A stretch of DNA of 64,000 nt from an uncultured Oscillibacter sp. (GCA_910585385.1 CAJUDV010000001.1:1-64000); one strand, 5' to 3'. Positions 41,071 to 50,006 are shown, numbered from the stretch's first letter. Notes: generated by a model from the sequence alone, not told the origin. A program made the numbers and translations.

Positions 41071-41910
41071 TCACGCCTGGTGGAGCCGGGCGGCGGTGAG
41101 GATGTTGCGCATCAGACAGGCGCGGGTCATGGGGCCCACGCCGCCGGGGACGGGGGTGATATAGGATGCCCTGGGCTCCACGGAGGCAAAGTCCGCGTCG
41201 CCGCAGAGCTTCCCGTTCCCATCCCGGTTCATGGCCACATCGATGACCACGGCGCCCTCCTTGACCATGTCGCCGGTGAGAAGCCCCGCCCGCCCCACGG
41301 CGGAGACCAGGATGTCCGCCTCCCGGGTGCAGCGGGCCATATCCTCCGTCCGGGAGTGGCAGATGGTGACGGTGCCGTCCCGCTGGGTCAGGAGGGCCGC
41401 CATGGGCTTGCCCACGATGTTGCTCCGCCCCAGCACCACGCACCGCTTTCCCCGGATGGAAATCTGATACGCGTCCAGCATCTCCATAACCCCCGCCGGG
41501 GTGCAGGGCAGAAATACGGGGTCACCGATGACCATCCGCCCCACGTTAAAGGGGTGGAAACAGTCCACGTCCTTGTCCGGGGCGATGGCGTTGATGACGG
41601 TCTCCTCGTTCAAATGCCCCGGCAGGGGCAGCTGGACCAGGATTCCGTCCACCCGGGGGTCCTCATTGAGCCGCCGGACCAGGTCCAGCAGCTCCGCCTC
41701 CGTGGTCTCCGCCGGAAGGCGGTATCCAAAGCTCTCGATGCCGCACTCGGCGCAGTCCCGCTCCTTGCCGGCCACGTAGACCTGGGAGGCGGGGTCCTCC
41801 CCCACCAGCACCACCGCGAGGCCCGGCTTCCGTGAGAGCTTCCCGGCCTCCTCCGCCGCCCGGCGCTTTACCTTGGCCGCCAGGGCCTTTCCGTCAATCC
41901 TCACCGCCAT
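41071..41910 (-). CDS. folD: Methylenetetrahydrofolate dehydrogenase / cyclohydrolase
   Basis: FolD interconverts methylene-, methenyl- and formyl-tetrahydrofolate with NADP. The 279-residue protein has SQVYVAGKERDC (catalytic Lys), ILVQLPLPGHLN, DKDVDCFHPFNVGRM, PCTPAGVMEML, the Rossmann VLGRSNIVGKPMA and a TPVPGGVGPMT C-terminus. The start at 41910 lies 17 bases inside the end of lgt; the extension further upstream in this frame shows no family similarity. Serine made by SerC/SerA is the usual one-carbon source for this enzyme. Confidence 0.96.
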   Translation of the reverse strand: MAVRIDGKALAAKVKRRAAEEAGKLSRKPGLAVVLVGEDPASQVYVAGKERDCAECGIESFGYRLPAETTEAELLDLVRRLNEDPRVDGILVQLPLPGHLNEETVINAIAPDKDVDCFHPFNVGRMVIGDPVFLPCTPAGVMEMLDAYQISIRGKRCVVLGRSNIVGKPMAALLTQRDGTVTICHSRTEDMARCTREADILVSAVGRAGLLTGDMVKEGAVVIDVAMNRDGNGKLCGDADFASVEPRASYITPVPGGVGPMTRACLMRNILTAARLHQA

Positions 41911-42916
41911 GGGGCTCGTCCTCCTCTCTCTCAGTCTCCGCGGGGCGCTCCGGGGTCTCCGCCCCGGCCTCCGGCGTCTCTTCCGGCACTTCCGCCAAAG
42001 AGGCCGCTGACTCCGCGCGGGCGGCATCCGGGGCCTGCGCCTTTCGCTGGTTCACCAGCAGGTCCTCCGCCGAGCACTTTTTGATGCGGATGTGGTAGAA
42101 CAGCATCGCCGCCGCCACCACCGCCATCACCAGGCTCAGAGCCTGGGAGACCCGGATGGGCCAGCCCATAAAGGTCCAGTCGAAGAGGTAGAGGCTGTCG
42201 GTCCTGAGGCCCTCCACCCAGGTCCGGCCCAGGCCGTACCACAGGAAGTAGAACCAGGTGTTCTCCCCGTCGAACCGGCGGCCTTTGGAGACCACAAACA
42301 GCATCAGCAGCAGGCCGATGAGGTTCCACAAGCTCTCATAGAAGAAGGTGGGGTGGACCTCGATGTACTGGCCCGCGCCGGTCCAAAGGCGCATCCGCCA
42401 GGGCAGGTCCGTCAGTCCGCCGAAGGCCTCCCGGTTGATAAAGTTGGCCCAGCGGCCGATGATCTGGCCCAGCAGCAGCCCCATGACGCAGAGATCCGTC
42501 AGGGCCCCCAGCTTCAGCTTCTTGCGCCGGGTGTAGAAAAAGGCCAGCAGCGCACCGGCGATGACCGTGCCGTAGATGGCAAGGCCGCCGTCCCAGATGG
42601 CGATCATGCGCCCCCAGTCCAGGCTGCCGTCGGCCCGGCGGTAGAGGTCCAGATAGAAGACGACGTAGTAGATCCGGGAGCCCAGCACGCAGCAGGGCAC
42701 CCCCCAGAGGACCATGTCCAGCACATGGTCCTCCTTGAGGCCGAAGCGCTCCGCCTGCCGCATGCACAGCAGCAGGCCCATAAGCATGGCAAAGGCCAGA
42801 ATGATACCGTACCAATAGACGCCATGGCCGATGTGCAGGGCGATGGGATCGGGGTTGAACTCCCAGCCCTCAAAGAGACCGGGAAAGCTGATAGGCATAT
42901 CCTTTAACGCGGTCAA
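41894..42916 (-). CDS. lgt: Prolipoprotein diacylglyceryl transferase
   Basis: Lgt attaches diacylglycerol to the lipobox cysteine of lipoproteins, of which this window encodes several. The 340-residue membrane protein has about seven helices, the family signature GRWANFINREAFGG, and HPTFFYESLWNLIG. The C-terminal 55 residues are a hydrophilic, Glu/Pro/Ala-rich tail not needed for the fold. I choose a TTG start at 42916, because AAAGGAAG lies eight to nine bases upstream; the first ATG (42898) has its nearest purine-rich site too close. Confidence 0.93.
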   Translation of the reverse strand: MTALKDMPISFPGLFEGWEFNPDPIALHIGHGVYWYGIILAFAMLMGLLLCMRQAERFGLKEDHVLDMVLWGVPCCVLGSRIYYVVFYLDLYRRADGSLDWGRMIAIWDGGLAIYGTVIAGALLAFFYTRRKKLKLGALTDLCVMGLLLGQIIGRWANFINREAFGGLTDLPWRMRLWTGAGQYIEVHPTFFYESLWNLIGLLLMLFVVSKGRRFDGENTWFYFLWYGLGRTWVEGLRTDSLYLFDWTFMGWPIRVSQALSLVMAVVAAAMLFYHIRIKKCSAEDLLVNQRKAQAPDAARAESAASLAEVPEETPEAGAETPERPAETEREEDEPHGGED

Positions 42917-42950
42917 AGTATTGTTCTTCCTTTCTTTTTGTCCGGTGCAG

Positions 42951-44216
42951 TCATTTGGGCACGATCTCCGACAGCACCGCCCGCTCCTCCGTGATGCTCT
43001 GGCCCAGGAAGGCGGCGATGTCGTCCTTGGTAATGCTGTCAAACACCTGGGGGAAGCGGAAGGGGTCGTAGCCGTGGAAGTACCCCTCCGTCAGGGAGAC
43101 GGCGATGTTCTCAAAGGAGTTCAGTCCCCGCAGCTGCCCGCCGAAGGCGGCCCGGCGCGTCCGCTGGTAGAAGTCCTCGTCAATGCCGCCCGCCGCCAGG
43201 CGGCCGGCCTCCTTTTGAATTTCGGCGGCCACCTTCCTGGCGTCCTTGCTGTCGCCGCCGGCATAGAGGTAAGCGGCGCCGGGGAGCTGTTCAAAGTCCC
43301 CGCCGAAGCTGGAGTTGATAAGCCCCTGATCGTAGAGCCGCAGGTACAGGGGGCTGGAGTCCCCCAGCAGGATGTCGCAGGCCATGCCGCCCAGGAGGGA
43401 CGCGCGGAGGAAATCCTCCCCCTCCCGGGGCGGGCGGCACTTGAAGGCCGTGAGGAACTGCGGCATGGAGACCTCCATGGCGAGGCTGGTCTCCCGCCGG
43501 GCCACGGCCTCCGGCTCCTCCCCGTAGTCCCGGGGAATCTCCGGCCCGCCCTCCCGGGGCAGGACGCGGCGGGCGATGTCCGCGACGTGAATGGGGTCCA
43601 CATCTCCCACTACGGTCAATATCATGTTGGAGGGGGTGTAGAACGCCCTGTGGCAGTCGTACAGCGTCTCCGCCGTGATGCGGGAGATGCTCTCCACCGT
43701 GCCGGCGATGGGAACGGCGGCGGTAGAGCGGCTGTACAGCGCCCGCATCATCCGGGTGTAGAGCTGCCAGTCCGGGTCGTCCTCAATCATGCGGATCTCC
43801 TGGCCGATGATGCCCTGTTCCTTGTCCACGCTCTCCTGGGTGAAGTAGGGGACGGAGACAAAGGAGAGCAGAATCTCCAGGTTCTCCTCAAAGTGCTCCG
43901 TGGAGCTGAAATAATAGCCGGTCATGGCGTTTGCGGTGAAGGCGTTGGGCTCCGCGCCGTTTTTGGCCAGCTCCTGGAGGGCGTTGCCCTCCTTGGTGTC
44001 AAACATCTTGTGCTCCAGGTAGTGGGCGATGCCCGCCGGGGTGTCCAGCCAGTTTCCCCCCAGCTGAAACCGGGTGTCCATCCCGCCGTAGCGGGTGGCG
44101 AAGAAGGCGTATTTCTTGGCGTAGCCCGGCTTGGGCACCACGCAGATCCGGAGGCCGTTGGGCAGCGTCTCCCGGTGGACGGACTCGCCCAGGCGCTTAT
44201 AGAAGCTCTGATTCAT
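42951..44216 (-). CDS. yfmH: M16 zinc peptidase, YfmH-like active partner
   Basis: A 421-residue pitrilysin-family peptidase. The inverted zinc motif His65-x-x-Glu68-His69 (HYLEHKMFD) is intact, with a downstream glutamate in VDKEQGIIGQEIRM as third ligand. In Bacillus the homologous pair YfmF/YfmH is linked to EF-P 5-aminopentanol modification, and the same two-gene layout exists here: this active subunit follows the inactive partner with a four-base overlap. A processing-peptidase-like heterodimer is likely. Confidence 0.88.
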   Translation of the reverse strand: MNQSFYKRLGESVHRETLPNGLRICVVPKPGYAKKYAFFATRYGGMDTRFQLGGNWLDTPAGIAHYLEHKMFDTKEGNALQELAKNGAEPNAFTANAMTGYYFSSTEHFEENLEILLSFVSVPYFTQESVDKEQGIIGQEIRMIEDDPDWQLYTRMMRALYSRSTAAVPIAGTVESISRITAETLYDCHRAFYTPSNMILTVVGDVDPIHVADIARRVLPREGGPEIPRDYGEEPEAVARRETSLAMEVSMPQFLTAFKCRPPREGEDFLRASLLGGMACDILLGDSSPLYLRLYDQGLINSSFGGDFEQLPGAAYLYAGGDSKDARKVAAEIQKEAGRLAAGGIDEDFYQRTRRAAFGGQLRGLNSFENIAVSLTEGYFHGYDPFRFPQVFDSITKDDIAAFLGQSITEERAVLSEIVPK

Positions 44217-45481
44217 TCCGCCGCCTCCTTTCCCCGCAGAAAGTACACCGTGTCCAGCGACACGGTTTTCATGGCGCTGAAAATGCGCTCCGGCGTGACC
44301 TCCCGCACCGCGGCGGCCAGGTCCTCCGGCGTCTCGTGGTTTCCGGTGGCCGCCTGGCCCAGGAAGAAGTTCTCCAGCTTGCCCTGGGAGTCCCCCATGG
44401 AGGCGTAGGCGTTCAGCAGGGTGCTCCGGGCCCCCTCCAATTCCCAGTCCTCCAGCTCGCCGTTCTGCACGGCACGGAGCTGGGCCATGATCTCATCCCA
44501 GGCCCGCTGGCAGTTCTCAAACTCGATGCCGGAGGACACGGTGATAAGCCCCTTCTGCCGGTGGTACACCGAGGAGGCGTAGTAGCACAATGACAGCTTC
44601 TCCCGCACGTTTAAAAAGAGCTTGGAGTTGCTGCTGCCGCCGAAGATGGTATTGCCCACCAGCAGCGCCGTGTGGTCGCCGCTGCCGCAGGCAAACCCCA
44701 TGCCCAGCTTCCCCTGGGTCACGTCCAGCTCCTCGCGGACGCTGTACACGGTCTCCCGGGCAGGGTGGACCGCGGCGGGGGCAATGCCCCGGACATCCTC
44801 CCGGGGCAGGGCGGCGAAGGCGGCCTGGAGGGCCTGCTCCACCCGCTCCCGGCTGGCGCTGCCGCTGTAAAAAAGCTCCAGCCGGGAAGAGGCGACAAGA
44901 CGGCGGTACAGGCTGTACAGCTTCTGGGGCTGAACGCGCTCGGCGCTCTTGTCGTCTCCCAGGCGGGGAATGCCGTAGGCCTCTCCCGCGCACATCTCCC
45001 GCAGGAGGCGGCCCTCCGCGTACTCCCGCTTGTCGTTTAAGATGCTGCGGATGGCGTCGATGAGATTGGCCTTCTCGCTGTCAAAATAGGCGGAGACAAA
45101 GCGGCCCCGCTCCGTGACGGGATCGCATATCAGCTCCCCCAGCAGGGCCGCCACCGGCTCCAGCAGCCGCTCGCCGCCGGGGGCGTAGCTGTCGTCAATG
45201 AGACTGGCCACGAAGCCCACACACTGGTTCTCGCCCTTCTTGCGCACCGTACAGTCGATCCGGGCGCCGTACAGCCGGTCCAGCCGGGCGGACAGCGCCC
45301 CCATATCCGGGCAGCTGACGGTACCCCGCCGCAGCAGGGCCGGCAGCAGGGCGCAGGCCGAGGCCGTCTCCCACCGCAGGGGCGTGACAAACTGGGCGGA
45401 GAGCAGGCTGGTCTTGAATTTCTGAGCCGGATGGAAGGTGAGATACACCCCGCCGGCGAGTTTGGTTCTGGTGACTTCCAA
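44213..45481 (-). CDS. yfmF: M16-family inactive partner, YfmF-like
   Basis: A 422-residue M16-fold protein lacking HxxEH (the N-terminal region reads PALLRRGTVSCPDM instead) but keeping the C-terminal substrate-site pattern NVREKLSLCYYASS with Arg and Tyr. This split between active and inactive subunits is typical of the YfmF/YfmH pair. It is the first of the two genes, behind a good minus-strand promoter, and overlaps yfmH by four bases. Confidence 0.87.
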   Translation of the reverse strand: MEVTRTKLAGGVYLTFHPAQKFKTSLLSAQFVTPLRWETASACALLPALLRRGTVSCPDMGALSARLDRLYGARIDCTVRKKGENQCVGFVASLIDDSYAPGGERLLEPVAALLGELICDPVTERGRFVSAYFDSEKANLIDAIRSILNDKREYAEGRLLREMCAGEAYGIPRLGDDKSAERVQPQKLYSLYRRLVASSRLELFYSGSASRERVEQALQAAFAALPREDVRGIAPAAVHPARETVYSVREELDVTQGKLGMGFACGSGDHTALLVGNTIFGGSSNSKLFLNVREKLSLCYYASSVYHRQKGLITVSSGIEFENCQRAWDEIMAQLRAVQNGELEDWELEGARSTLLNAYASMGDSQGKLENFFLGQAATGNHETPEDLAAAVREVTPERIFSAMKTVSLDTVYFLRGKEAAE

Positions 45482-45517
45482 GGTCTCAGCTCCTTTTCAG
45501 GCAACAATATAAGTTTT

Positions 45518-45546
45518 ATTATAGTATATCTCACCGGGAAATTCAA
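45518..45546 (-). promoter_or_regulatory. Promoter of yfmF-yfmH
   Basis: On the minus strand: TTGAAT (45546-45541), a 17-base spacer, perfect TATAAT (45523-45518). Transcription would start about 30 bases before yfmF; lgt, folD and nfo may also be reached by read-through. Confidence 0.78.
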
Positions 45547-45573
45547 ATTCTTTCTTTCCCCGCCTTTTTGTGG

Positions 45574-45579
45574 TATACT
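45574..45579 (+). promoter_or_regulatory. -10 box upstream of the NTF2-like gene
   Basis: TATACT about 26 bases before the start codon; the -35 region (TTTCTT) is poor. Confidence 0.4.
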
Positions 45580-45604
45580 GTCCGCAAACATCTCAGAGAG
45601 GACG

Positions 45605-46033
45605 GTGACGCGTGTGGAGCGCCGGGAGGAGACCATCCGCCTGTGGTTTCGAATGTGGCTGGAGAAAGAGGACTTGGGGATCGAGCGTATTTTTGACCCC
45701 TGCGCGGTCTATGTGGAGAGCTGGGGACCGGAGTACCGGGGCCGGGAGAAGATCAAGCTCTGGTTTGAGGAATGGAACACCCGGGGAACCGTCCTCCGGT
45801 GGGACATCCGGCAGTTTTTCCACAAGGACGCGCAGTCCGTTGTGGGGTGGTATTTCCAGAACGCCATGGACGATGGGCGGCAGGAGATCTTTGAGGGAAT
45901 GTCCCTGATCCGGTGGACAGAGGAGGGAAAAATCGCCTTTTTGCAGGAGTTCGGATGCAATGTGAGCCGCTACGATCCCTACCGGGACGGCCCCGAGCCC
46001 CGATTCCAGAACGAAGGAGCCGCATGGTTTTAG
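45605..46033 (+). CDS. NTF2-like (SnoaL-type) small protein
   Basis: A 142-residue single-domain protein with the NTF2-like pattern: an N-terminal helix (REETIRLWFRMWLEKEDLG), IFDPCAVYVESWGPEYRG, the KLWFEEWNTRGTVLRWDIRQFF strand-helix segment, and VVGWYFQNAMDDG. Such folds serve as small-ligand-binding or isomerase domains, or simply as stress-related proteins; no function is assigned. GTG 45605 is close to GAGAGG, and GTG 45614 is a possible alternative. It is monocistronic, facing the M19 dipeptidase. Confidence 0.75.
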   Translation: MTRVERREETIRLWFRMWLEKEDLGIERIFDPCAVYVESWGPEYRGREKIKLWFEEWNTRGTVLRWDIRQFFHKDAQSVVGWYFQNAMDDGRQEIFEGMSLIRWTEEGKIAFLQEFGCNVSRYDPYRDGPEPRFQNEGAAWF

Positions 46034-46110
46034 AGCAGTTGCCGAATTGCTGACAGCCGGGAAACGGGCCGCCCGGCGGGGACCCTGCGGCGTATGGCCG
46101 CTCAGGCGGT

Positions 46111-47091
46111 TTACCCCAGCACCTGCCGGAACACCCGCAGGAAGTTTTCCCGGGCGACGCCCTCCCGCTCCTCGCGGCTCATGCCCAGTCTCTCCAGCCA
46201 GTCAAAGAGATTTCCGATTTTGGAGGCATCCTCCAGGCCCGCCGCGCCGTCGTTGTCCGGAGGACCCATGAACTCGCAGAAGTCAAAGCCGCAGCCCACG
46301 TGCTCCACCCCCATGACCTCCGCCATGTGGACAGCGTGGCGGGCCAGCGTCTCCGCGGTCTGCCGCTCCGGATCGGCGTGGACAAAGTTGTGGTAGACGT
46401 TAAGCCCCACCACACCGCCGGTGTCCCGGATGGCCCGCAGCTGCTCGTCCGTCAGGTTCCGGCGAACATCGCACAGCCGGCGGCAGTTGGAGTGGGAGGC
46501 AATGACAGGCCCCGCGGCCAGGTCCATCACGTCCCAGAACCCGCCGTCGTTCAGGTGGGACACGTCCACCAGCATGCTGAGCTCCCCCATCCGCCGGACC
46601 ACCGCCCTCCCGGGGGCGGTGAGCTTTTTTTCAGGATCGCCGCCGGCCCCTGTGGCAAGCGGGTTCTCCTCGTTCCAGGTCAGCATCCCCAGCCGTACGC
46701 CGGATTCATAGCAGCGGTCAATGGCGCCGGCGTCCGCCCCAAAGGCGGCCATGCCCTCGATCCCCAAGAAGGCATAGAGCTTCCCGGCGGCCCTGGCCGC
46801 CTCCGCCTCCTGAACCGTACGGACCATCTGAATATGGGAACACTGGGCCAGCTCCGCCTGGGCCTGGGCCAGCATGATGGCCAGCCGGCCCGCGTCGCTG
46901 CCGCCCTCCGGCACGTCCCTCCAGAAGGTCTGTCCCTCACCGGCGCCGTACCAGAACGCCAGCACCAGCCCCTCCACGCCGCCGGCCCGCAGCCGCTCCA
47001 GGTGGCGGGTCTCCAGCACGCGCTCCTCCCCCGCCAGGCGGCGGCGGGCCACGTCGTACAGCAGATCGGAATGGGCGTCGAAACATGTCAT
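46111..47091 (-). CDS. Membrane-dipeptidase-like M19 peptidase
   Basis: A 326-residue member of the M19 (renal dipeptidase) family of amidohydrolase-fold zinc enzymes. The metal residues are visible in FDAHSDLLYDV, LGIEGMAAFG, VDVSHLNDGGFWDV and VIASHSNCRRLCDV; the C-terminus has GCGFDFCEF. Bacterial members hydrolyse dipeptides, often with D-residues. No signal peptide is seen, so it is probably cytoplasmic. ATG 47091 is favoured over the in-frame TTG at 47097 by spacing from GAGAGG. Confidence 0.9.
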   Translation of the reverse strand: MTCFDAHSDLLYDVARRRLAGEERVLETRHLERLRAGGVEGLVLAFWYGAGEGQTFWRDVPEGGSDAGRLAIMLAQAQAELAQCSHIQMVRTVQEAEAARAAGKLYAFLGIEGMAAFGADAGAIDRCYESGVRLGMLTWNEENPLATGAGGDPEKKLTAPGRAVVRRMGELSMLVDVSHLNDGGFWDVMDLAAGPVIASHSNCRRLCDVRRNLTDEQLRAIRDTGGVVGLNVYHNFVHADPERQTAETLARHAVHMAEVMGVEHVGCGFDFCEFMGPPDNDGAAGLEDASKIGNLFDWLERLGMSREEREGVARENFLRVFRQVLG

Positions 47092-47227
47092 ATCCAAAAA
47101 CCTCTCTTCGCATTACATTGAAACTCCAGGGCGGGACGGCGCTCCCCCCGAAGGCGGGTGGACATCAAACCATCTCTTATGCTATACTATTCACAATCAC
47201 CGGTGAAGTCAAGGGAGGAACATTATA

Positions 47228-47791
47228 ATGGAGCCAATCTGCCGCTGCCGCTGGTGCAATCCGCGCAATCCGCTGTACGTCGCCTACCACGACCAGGAGT
47301 GGGGCGCGCCCCAGTACGACGACGGGAAACTCTTCGAGCTGCTGGTTCTGGAGTCCTTTCAGGCGGGCCTCTCCTGGGAGACCATTCTGAACAAGCGGGA
47401 ATCCTTCCGCTCCGCCTTCGGCGGCTTCATTCCGGAGCGGGTCGCGGCCTACGGGGAGACGGAGACCGCCGCCCTGCTGGAGAACAAGTCCATCGTCCGG
47501 AACCGGCGAAAAATCGCCGCCGCCGTTCAAAACGCAAGGGTCTTTCTGGAGATCCAGCGAGAGTGGGGCAGCTTCTCCCGCTACATCTGGCACTTCACAG
47601 ACGGACAAGTGGTCTATGAGACAGGCGAGGCCAGCTCCCCGTTGTCGGACCGGGTGTCGGCGGACCTGAAACAGCGGGGCATGACCTTTGTGGGCACCAC
47701 CATCGTCTACGCCTACTTGCAGGCCATCGGCGTGATCAACTCCCATGAACCCGGGTGCTTTCTGCATAAAAGAGCGGATCTCCGGCCCTGA
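47228..47791 (+). CDS. tag: DNA-3-methyladenine glycosylase I
   Basis: Tag removes 3-methyladenine from alkylated DNA. The 187-residue protein has the N-terminal zinc cysteine region (CRCRWCN), YVAYHDQEWGAPQYDDG, the LESFQAGLSWETIL core helix-hairpin-helix segment, and a GMTFVGTTIVYAYLQAIGVINSH stretch near the end with the second zinc histidine/cysteine set. It has a TATACT -10 box at 47183-47188 and GGGAGG before the ATG. It stands alone. Confidence 0.95.
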   Translation: MEPICRCRWCNPRNPLYVAYHDQEWGAPQYDDGKLFELLVLESFQAGLSWETILNKRESFRSAFGGFIPERVAAYGETETAALLENKSIVRNRRKIAAAVQNARVFLEIQREWGSFSRYIWHFTDGQVVYETGEASSPLSDRVSADLKQRGMTFVGTTIVYAYLQAIGVINSHEPGCFLHKRADLRP

Positions 47792-47879
47792 CCGCCGCGG
47801 GCGCCCTTGATTTGCCCGCTGGGGCTGTAGTCTGTAAGCAGATGACTGGGAAAACCGCCGCTGATTGTGAAAATCCCCC

Positions 47880-47908
47880 TTGACATTTCCGCCGGAGTCC
47901 TGTAAACT
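47880..47908 (+). promoter_or_regulatory. Promoter of the ylxM-ffh-rpsP-khpA operon
   Basis: TTGACA (47880-47885), a 17-base spacer, TAAACT (47903-47908). The -10 box lies inside a palindrome described separately. Confidence 0.8.
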
Positions 47909-47940
47909 ATTTACACATTGTAAAGGTTCAAAACTTTACA
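47901..47940 (+). promoter_or_regulatory. Repeated TGTAAA/TTTACA operator sites over the ylxM-ffh promoter
   Basis: TGTAAACTATTTACA (47901-47915) is a palindrome that covers the -10 box. It is followed by TGTAAAG (47919-47925) and CTTTACA (47934-47940), another inverted pair with an 8-base centre. Four half-sites in 40 bases imply cooperative binding of a dimeric regulator. I could not match the motif with confidence to a named regulator. Confidence 0.65.
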
Positions 47941-47957
47941 GAAAGGGGGCGGCTTCC

Positions 47958-48323
47958 TTGAAGAACCAGACCTACCGCATGACCATGCTCTACGACTTCT
48001 ACGGCGAGCTGCTCACCGACCGGCAGAGGGAGTTCTTTGACCTCTACTACAACGAGGACCTGTCCCTGGCGGAGATCGCGGAAAACGCGGGCATCTCCCG
48101 GCAGGGCGTCCGGGACGTGATCGTCCGGGCGGAGGCCTCCATGCAGGAGATCGAGGACAAGACGGGGATCATCAAGCGGTTTGAATCCCGCCGGCCCCAT
48201 CTGGAGGCCATCTCCGCCGCCGCCGCCGAGATCAAAACCATCAATCTCCGGCGCCACGAGGACGCCCGCCTTGCCGAGTTGGCGGAGCGCATCCTCGCCG
48301 AGGCCGCCGCCTTAGAGGACTGA
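47958..48323 (+). CDS. ylxM: YlxM-like SRP-associated HTH protein
   Basis: A 121-residue DNA-binding-like protein with a sigma-70 region-4-type helix-turn-helix (LTDRQREFFDLYYNEDLSLA, EIAENAGISRQGVRDVIVRA). YlxM is encoded next to ffh in most Firmicutes and, in streptococci, stimulates SRP GTPase cycling. I choose a TTG start at 47958, since AAAGGGGGC precedes it by about eight bases; the first ATG would lose the conserved KNQTYRMTMLYDFYGELLT start region. The ffh ATG is three bases after the stop. Confidence 0.9.
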   Translation: MKNQTYRMTMLYDFYGELLTDRQREFFDLYYNEDLSLAEIAENAGISRQGVRDVIVRAEASMQEIEDKTGIIKRFESRRPHLEAISAAAAEIKTINLRRHEDARLAELAERILAEAAALED

Positions 48324-48326
48324 GCC

Positions 48327-49697
48327 ATGGCATTTGAGGGACTGACTGAAAAACTGAACGCCACATTTAAGCGGCTGCGGGGCAAGGGCCGCCTGACGGA
48401 GGGCGACGTCCGGGAGGCCATGCGGGAGGTCCGCCTGGCCCTGCTGGAGGCGGACGTGAGCTACAAGGTGGTCAAGGACTTTGTGGCCGCCGTCACGGAG
48501 CGGGCCGTTGGAACCGACGTGCTGGACAGCCTCACCCCCGCCCAGCAGGTGGTGAAGATCGTCAACGAGGAGCTCACCGGCCTCATGGGCGGCGCCAACG
48601 CCAAAATCGCCATGGCCAACAACGGACCTACGGTTGTGATGATGGTGGGCCTCCAGGGCGCGGGCAAGACCACTACCACCGCCAAGCTGGGCGGCCTGAT
48701 GCGCCGCCAGCTCCAGAAGCGCCCCCTGCTTGCCGCCTGCGACGTGTACCGCCCCGCCGCCATCGAACAGCTGAAAGTGGTGGGCGGACAGCTGGACCTG
48801 CCGGTGTTCCAGCAGGGTCAGGGAGACCCTGTGGAGATCGCCCGAAACGCCATCCGCCACGCCCGGGACCACGGCAGCGACATGGTGTTTTTGGACACCG
48901 CCGGCCGCCTCCACGTGGACGAGGCGCTGATGGACGAGCTGAAACGGATGAAGGCCGCCGTCCATCCCAACGAGATTTTGCTGGTGGTGGACGCCATGAC
49001 CGGCCAGGACGCGGTAAACGCCGCCGCCGCCTTTGACGAGGCCCTGGGCATCGACGGCGTCATCCTCACCAAGCTGGACGGCGATGCCCGGGGCGGCGCG
49101 GCGCTGTCCATCCGGGCGGCCACGGGCAAGCCCATTAAATTTGCCGGCACCGGCGAAAAGCTGGACATGATCGAGCCCTTCCACCCCGACCGCATGGCCT
49201 CCCGCATTCTGGGAATGGGCGACATGCTCTCCTTCATCGAGAAGGCGGAGGCCGCCTACGATGAAAAGCAGGCCGCCAAGCTGGAGGAGAAGCTCAGAAA
49301 AAACCGCTTCACCCTCCAGGACTACTACGACCAGCTCCAGCAGCTGCGGGGCATGGGGGACCTGAGCCAGCTGGCGGGCATGATGCCCGGAGGCCTGGGA
49401 AAGCAGCTCCAGGGCGCCAGCATCGACGAACGGCAGATGGCCCGCACCGAGGCCATCATCCTCTCCATGACCCCCCTGGAACGGGAGAATCCCAAGGTTC
49501 TGAATGCCAGCCGGAAACGCCGCATCGCCGCGGGCTGCGGGCTGGAGGTGGTGGACGTGAACCGCCTCCTCAAGCAGTTTGAGATGATGCAGGAGATGAC
49601 CAAACAGCTCTCCCGGGGCCGGATGCCCGCCATGCTGGGGGGCCGGGGCGGCGGAGGCCGGATGCACGGCTTTGGCCGGAAAAAGCGGTTCAAATGA
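48327..49697 (+). CDS. ffh: Signal recognition particle GTPase Ffh
   Basis: The protein subunit of SRP, which binds 4.5S/6S RNA and signal peptides and delivers ribosomes to the membrane. The 456-residue protein has an N domain (1-90), a GTPase G domain with GLQGAGKTTTTAKLG, DVYRPAAIEQL, DTAGRLHVD and TKLDGDARGG, and a methionine-rich M domain from about 325 (GMMPGG, MTPLEREN, SRKRRIAAGCG). It ends in a Gly/Arg-rich basic tail. The gene is part of the ylxM-ffh-rpsP-khpA operon. Confidence 0.97.
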   Translation: MAFEGLTEKLNATFKRLRGKGRLTEGDVREAMREVRLALLEADVSYKVVKDFVAAVTERAVGTDVLDSLTPAQQVVKIVNEELTGLMGGANAKIAMANNGPTVVMMVGLQGAGKTTTTAKLGGLMRRQLQKRPLLAACDVYRPAAIEQLKVVGGQLDLPVFQQGQGDPVEIARNAIRHARDHGSDMVFLDTAGRLHVDEALMDELKRMKAAVHPNEILLVVDAMTGQDAVNAAAAFDEALGIDGVILTKLDGDARGGAALSIRAATGKPIKFAGTGEKLDMIEPFHPDRMASRILGMGDMLSFIEKAEAAYDEKQAAKLEEKLRKNRFTLQDYYDQLQQLRGMGDLSQLAGMMPGGLGKQLQGASIDERQMARTEAIILSMTPLERENPKVLNASRKRRIAAGCGLEVVDVNRLLKQFEMMQEMTKQLSRGRMPAMLGGRGGGGRMHGFGRKKRFK

Positions 49698-49766
49698 TTC
49701 TGCAATATGATTTCAACCTTTCAGGTGAAATAGAATTCAATTAAAATTTTTTTGGAGGTACACATC

Positions 49767-50006
49767 ATGGTTAAGATCAGACTGCGCCGTATGGGCGCCA
49801 AGAAGGCTCCCTTCTATCGGGTGGTTGTGGCCGACTCCCGCTTCCCCCGGGACGGCCGCTTCATCGAGGAGATCGGCACTTACAATCCCTGCGTCTCCCC
49901 CGCCGCCATCAACATCGACGCCGAGCGGGCCCAGGCCTGGATCAAGTCCGGCGCCCAGCCCACCGACACTGTCAGGGCTCTGCTGAAAAAAGTGGACGTC
50001 CTCTGA
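49767..50006 (+). CDS. rpsP: 30S ribosomal protein S16
   Basis: S16 assembles into the 30S body. The 79-residue protein is of normal length, with VKIRLRRMGAKKAPFYRVVV, DGRFIEEIGTYNP and QPTDTVRALLKK. ATG 49767 follows TTTGGAGG by eight bases. A short AT-rich spacer separates it from ffh, and khpA follows after 16 bases. Confidence 0.98.
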   Translation: MVKIRLRRMGAKKAPFYRVVVADSRFPRDGRFIEEIGTYNPCVSPAAINIDAERAQAWIKSGAQPTDTVRALLKKVDVL

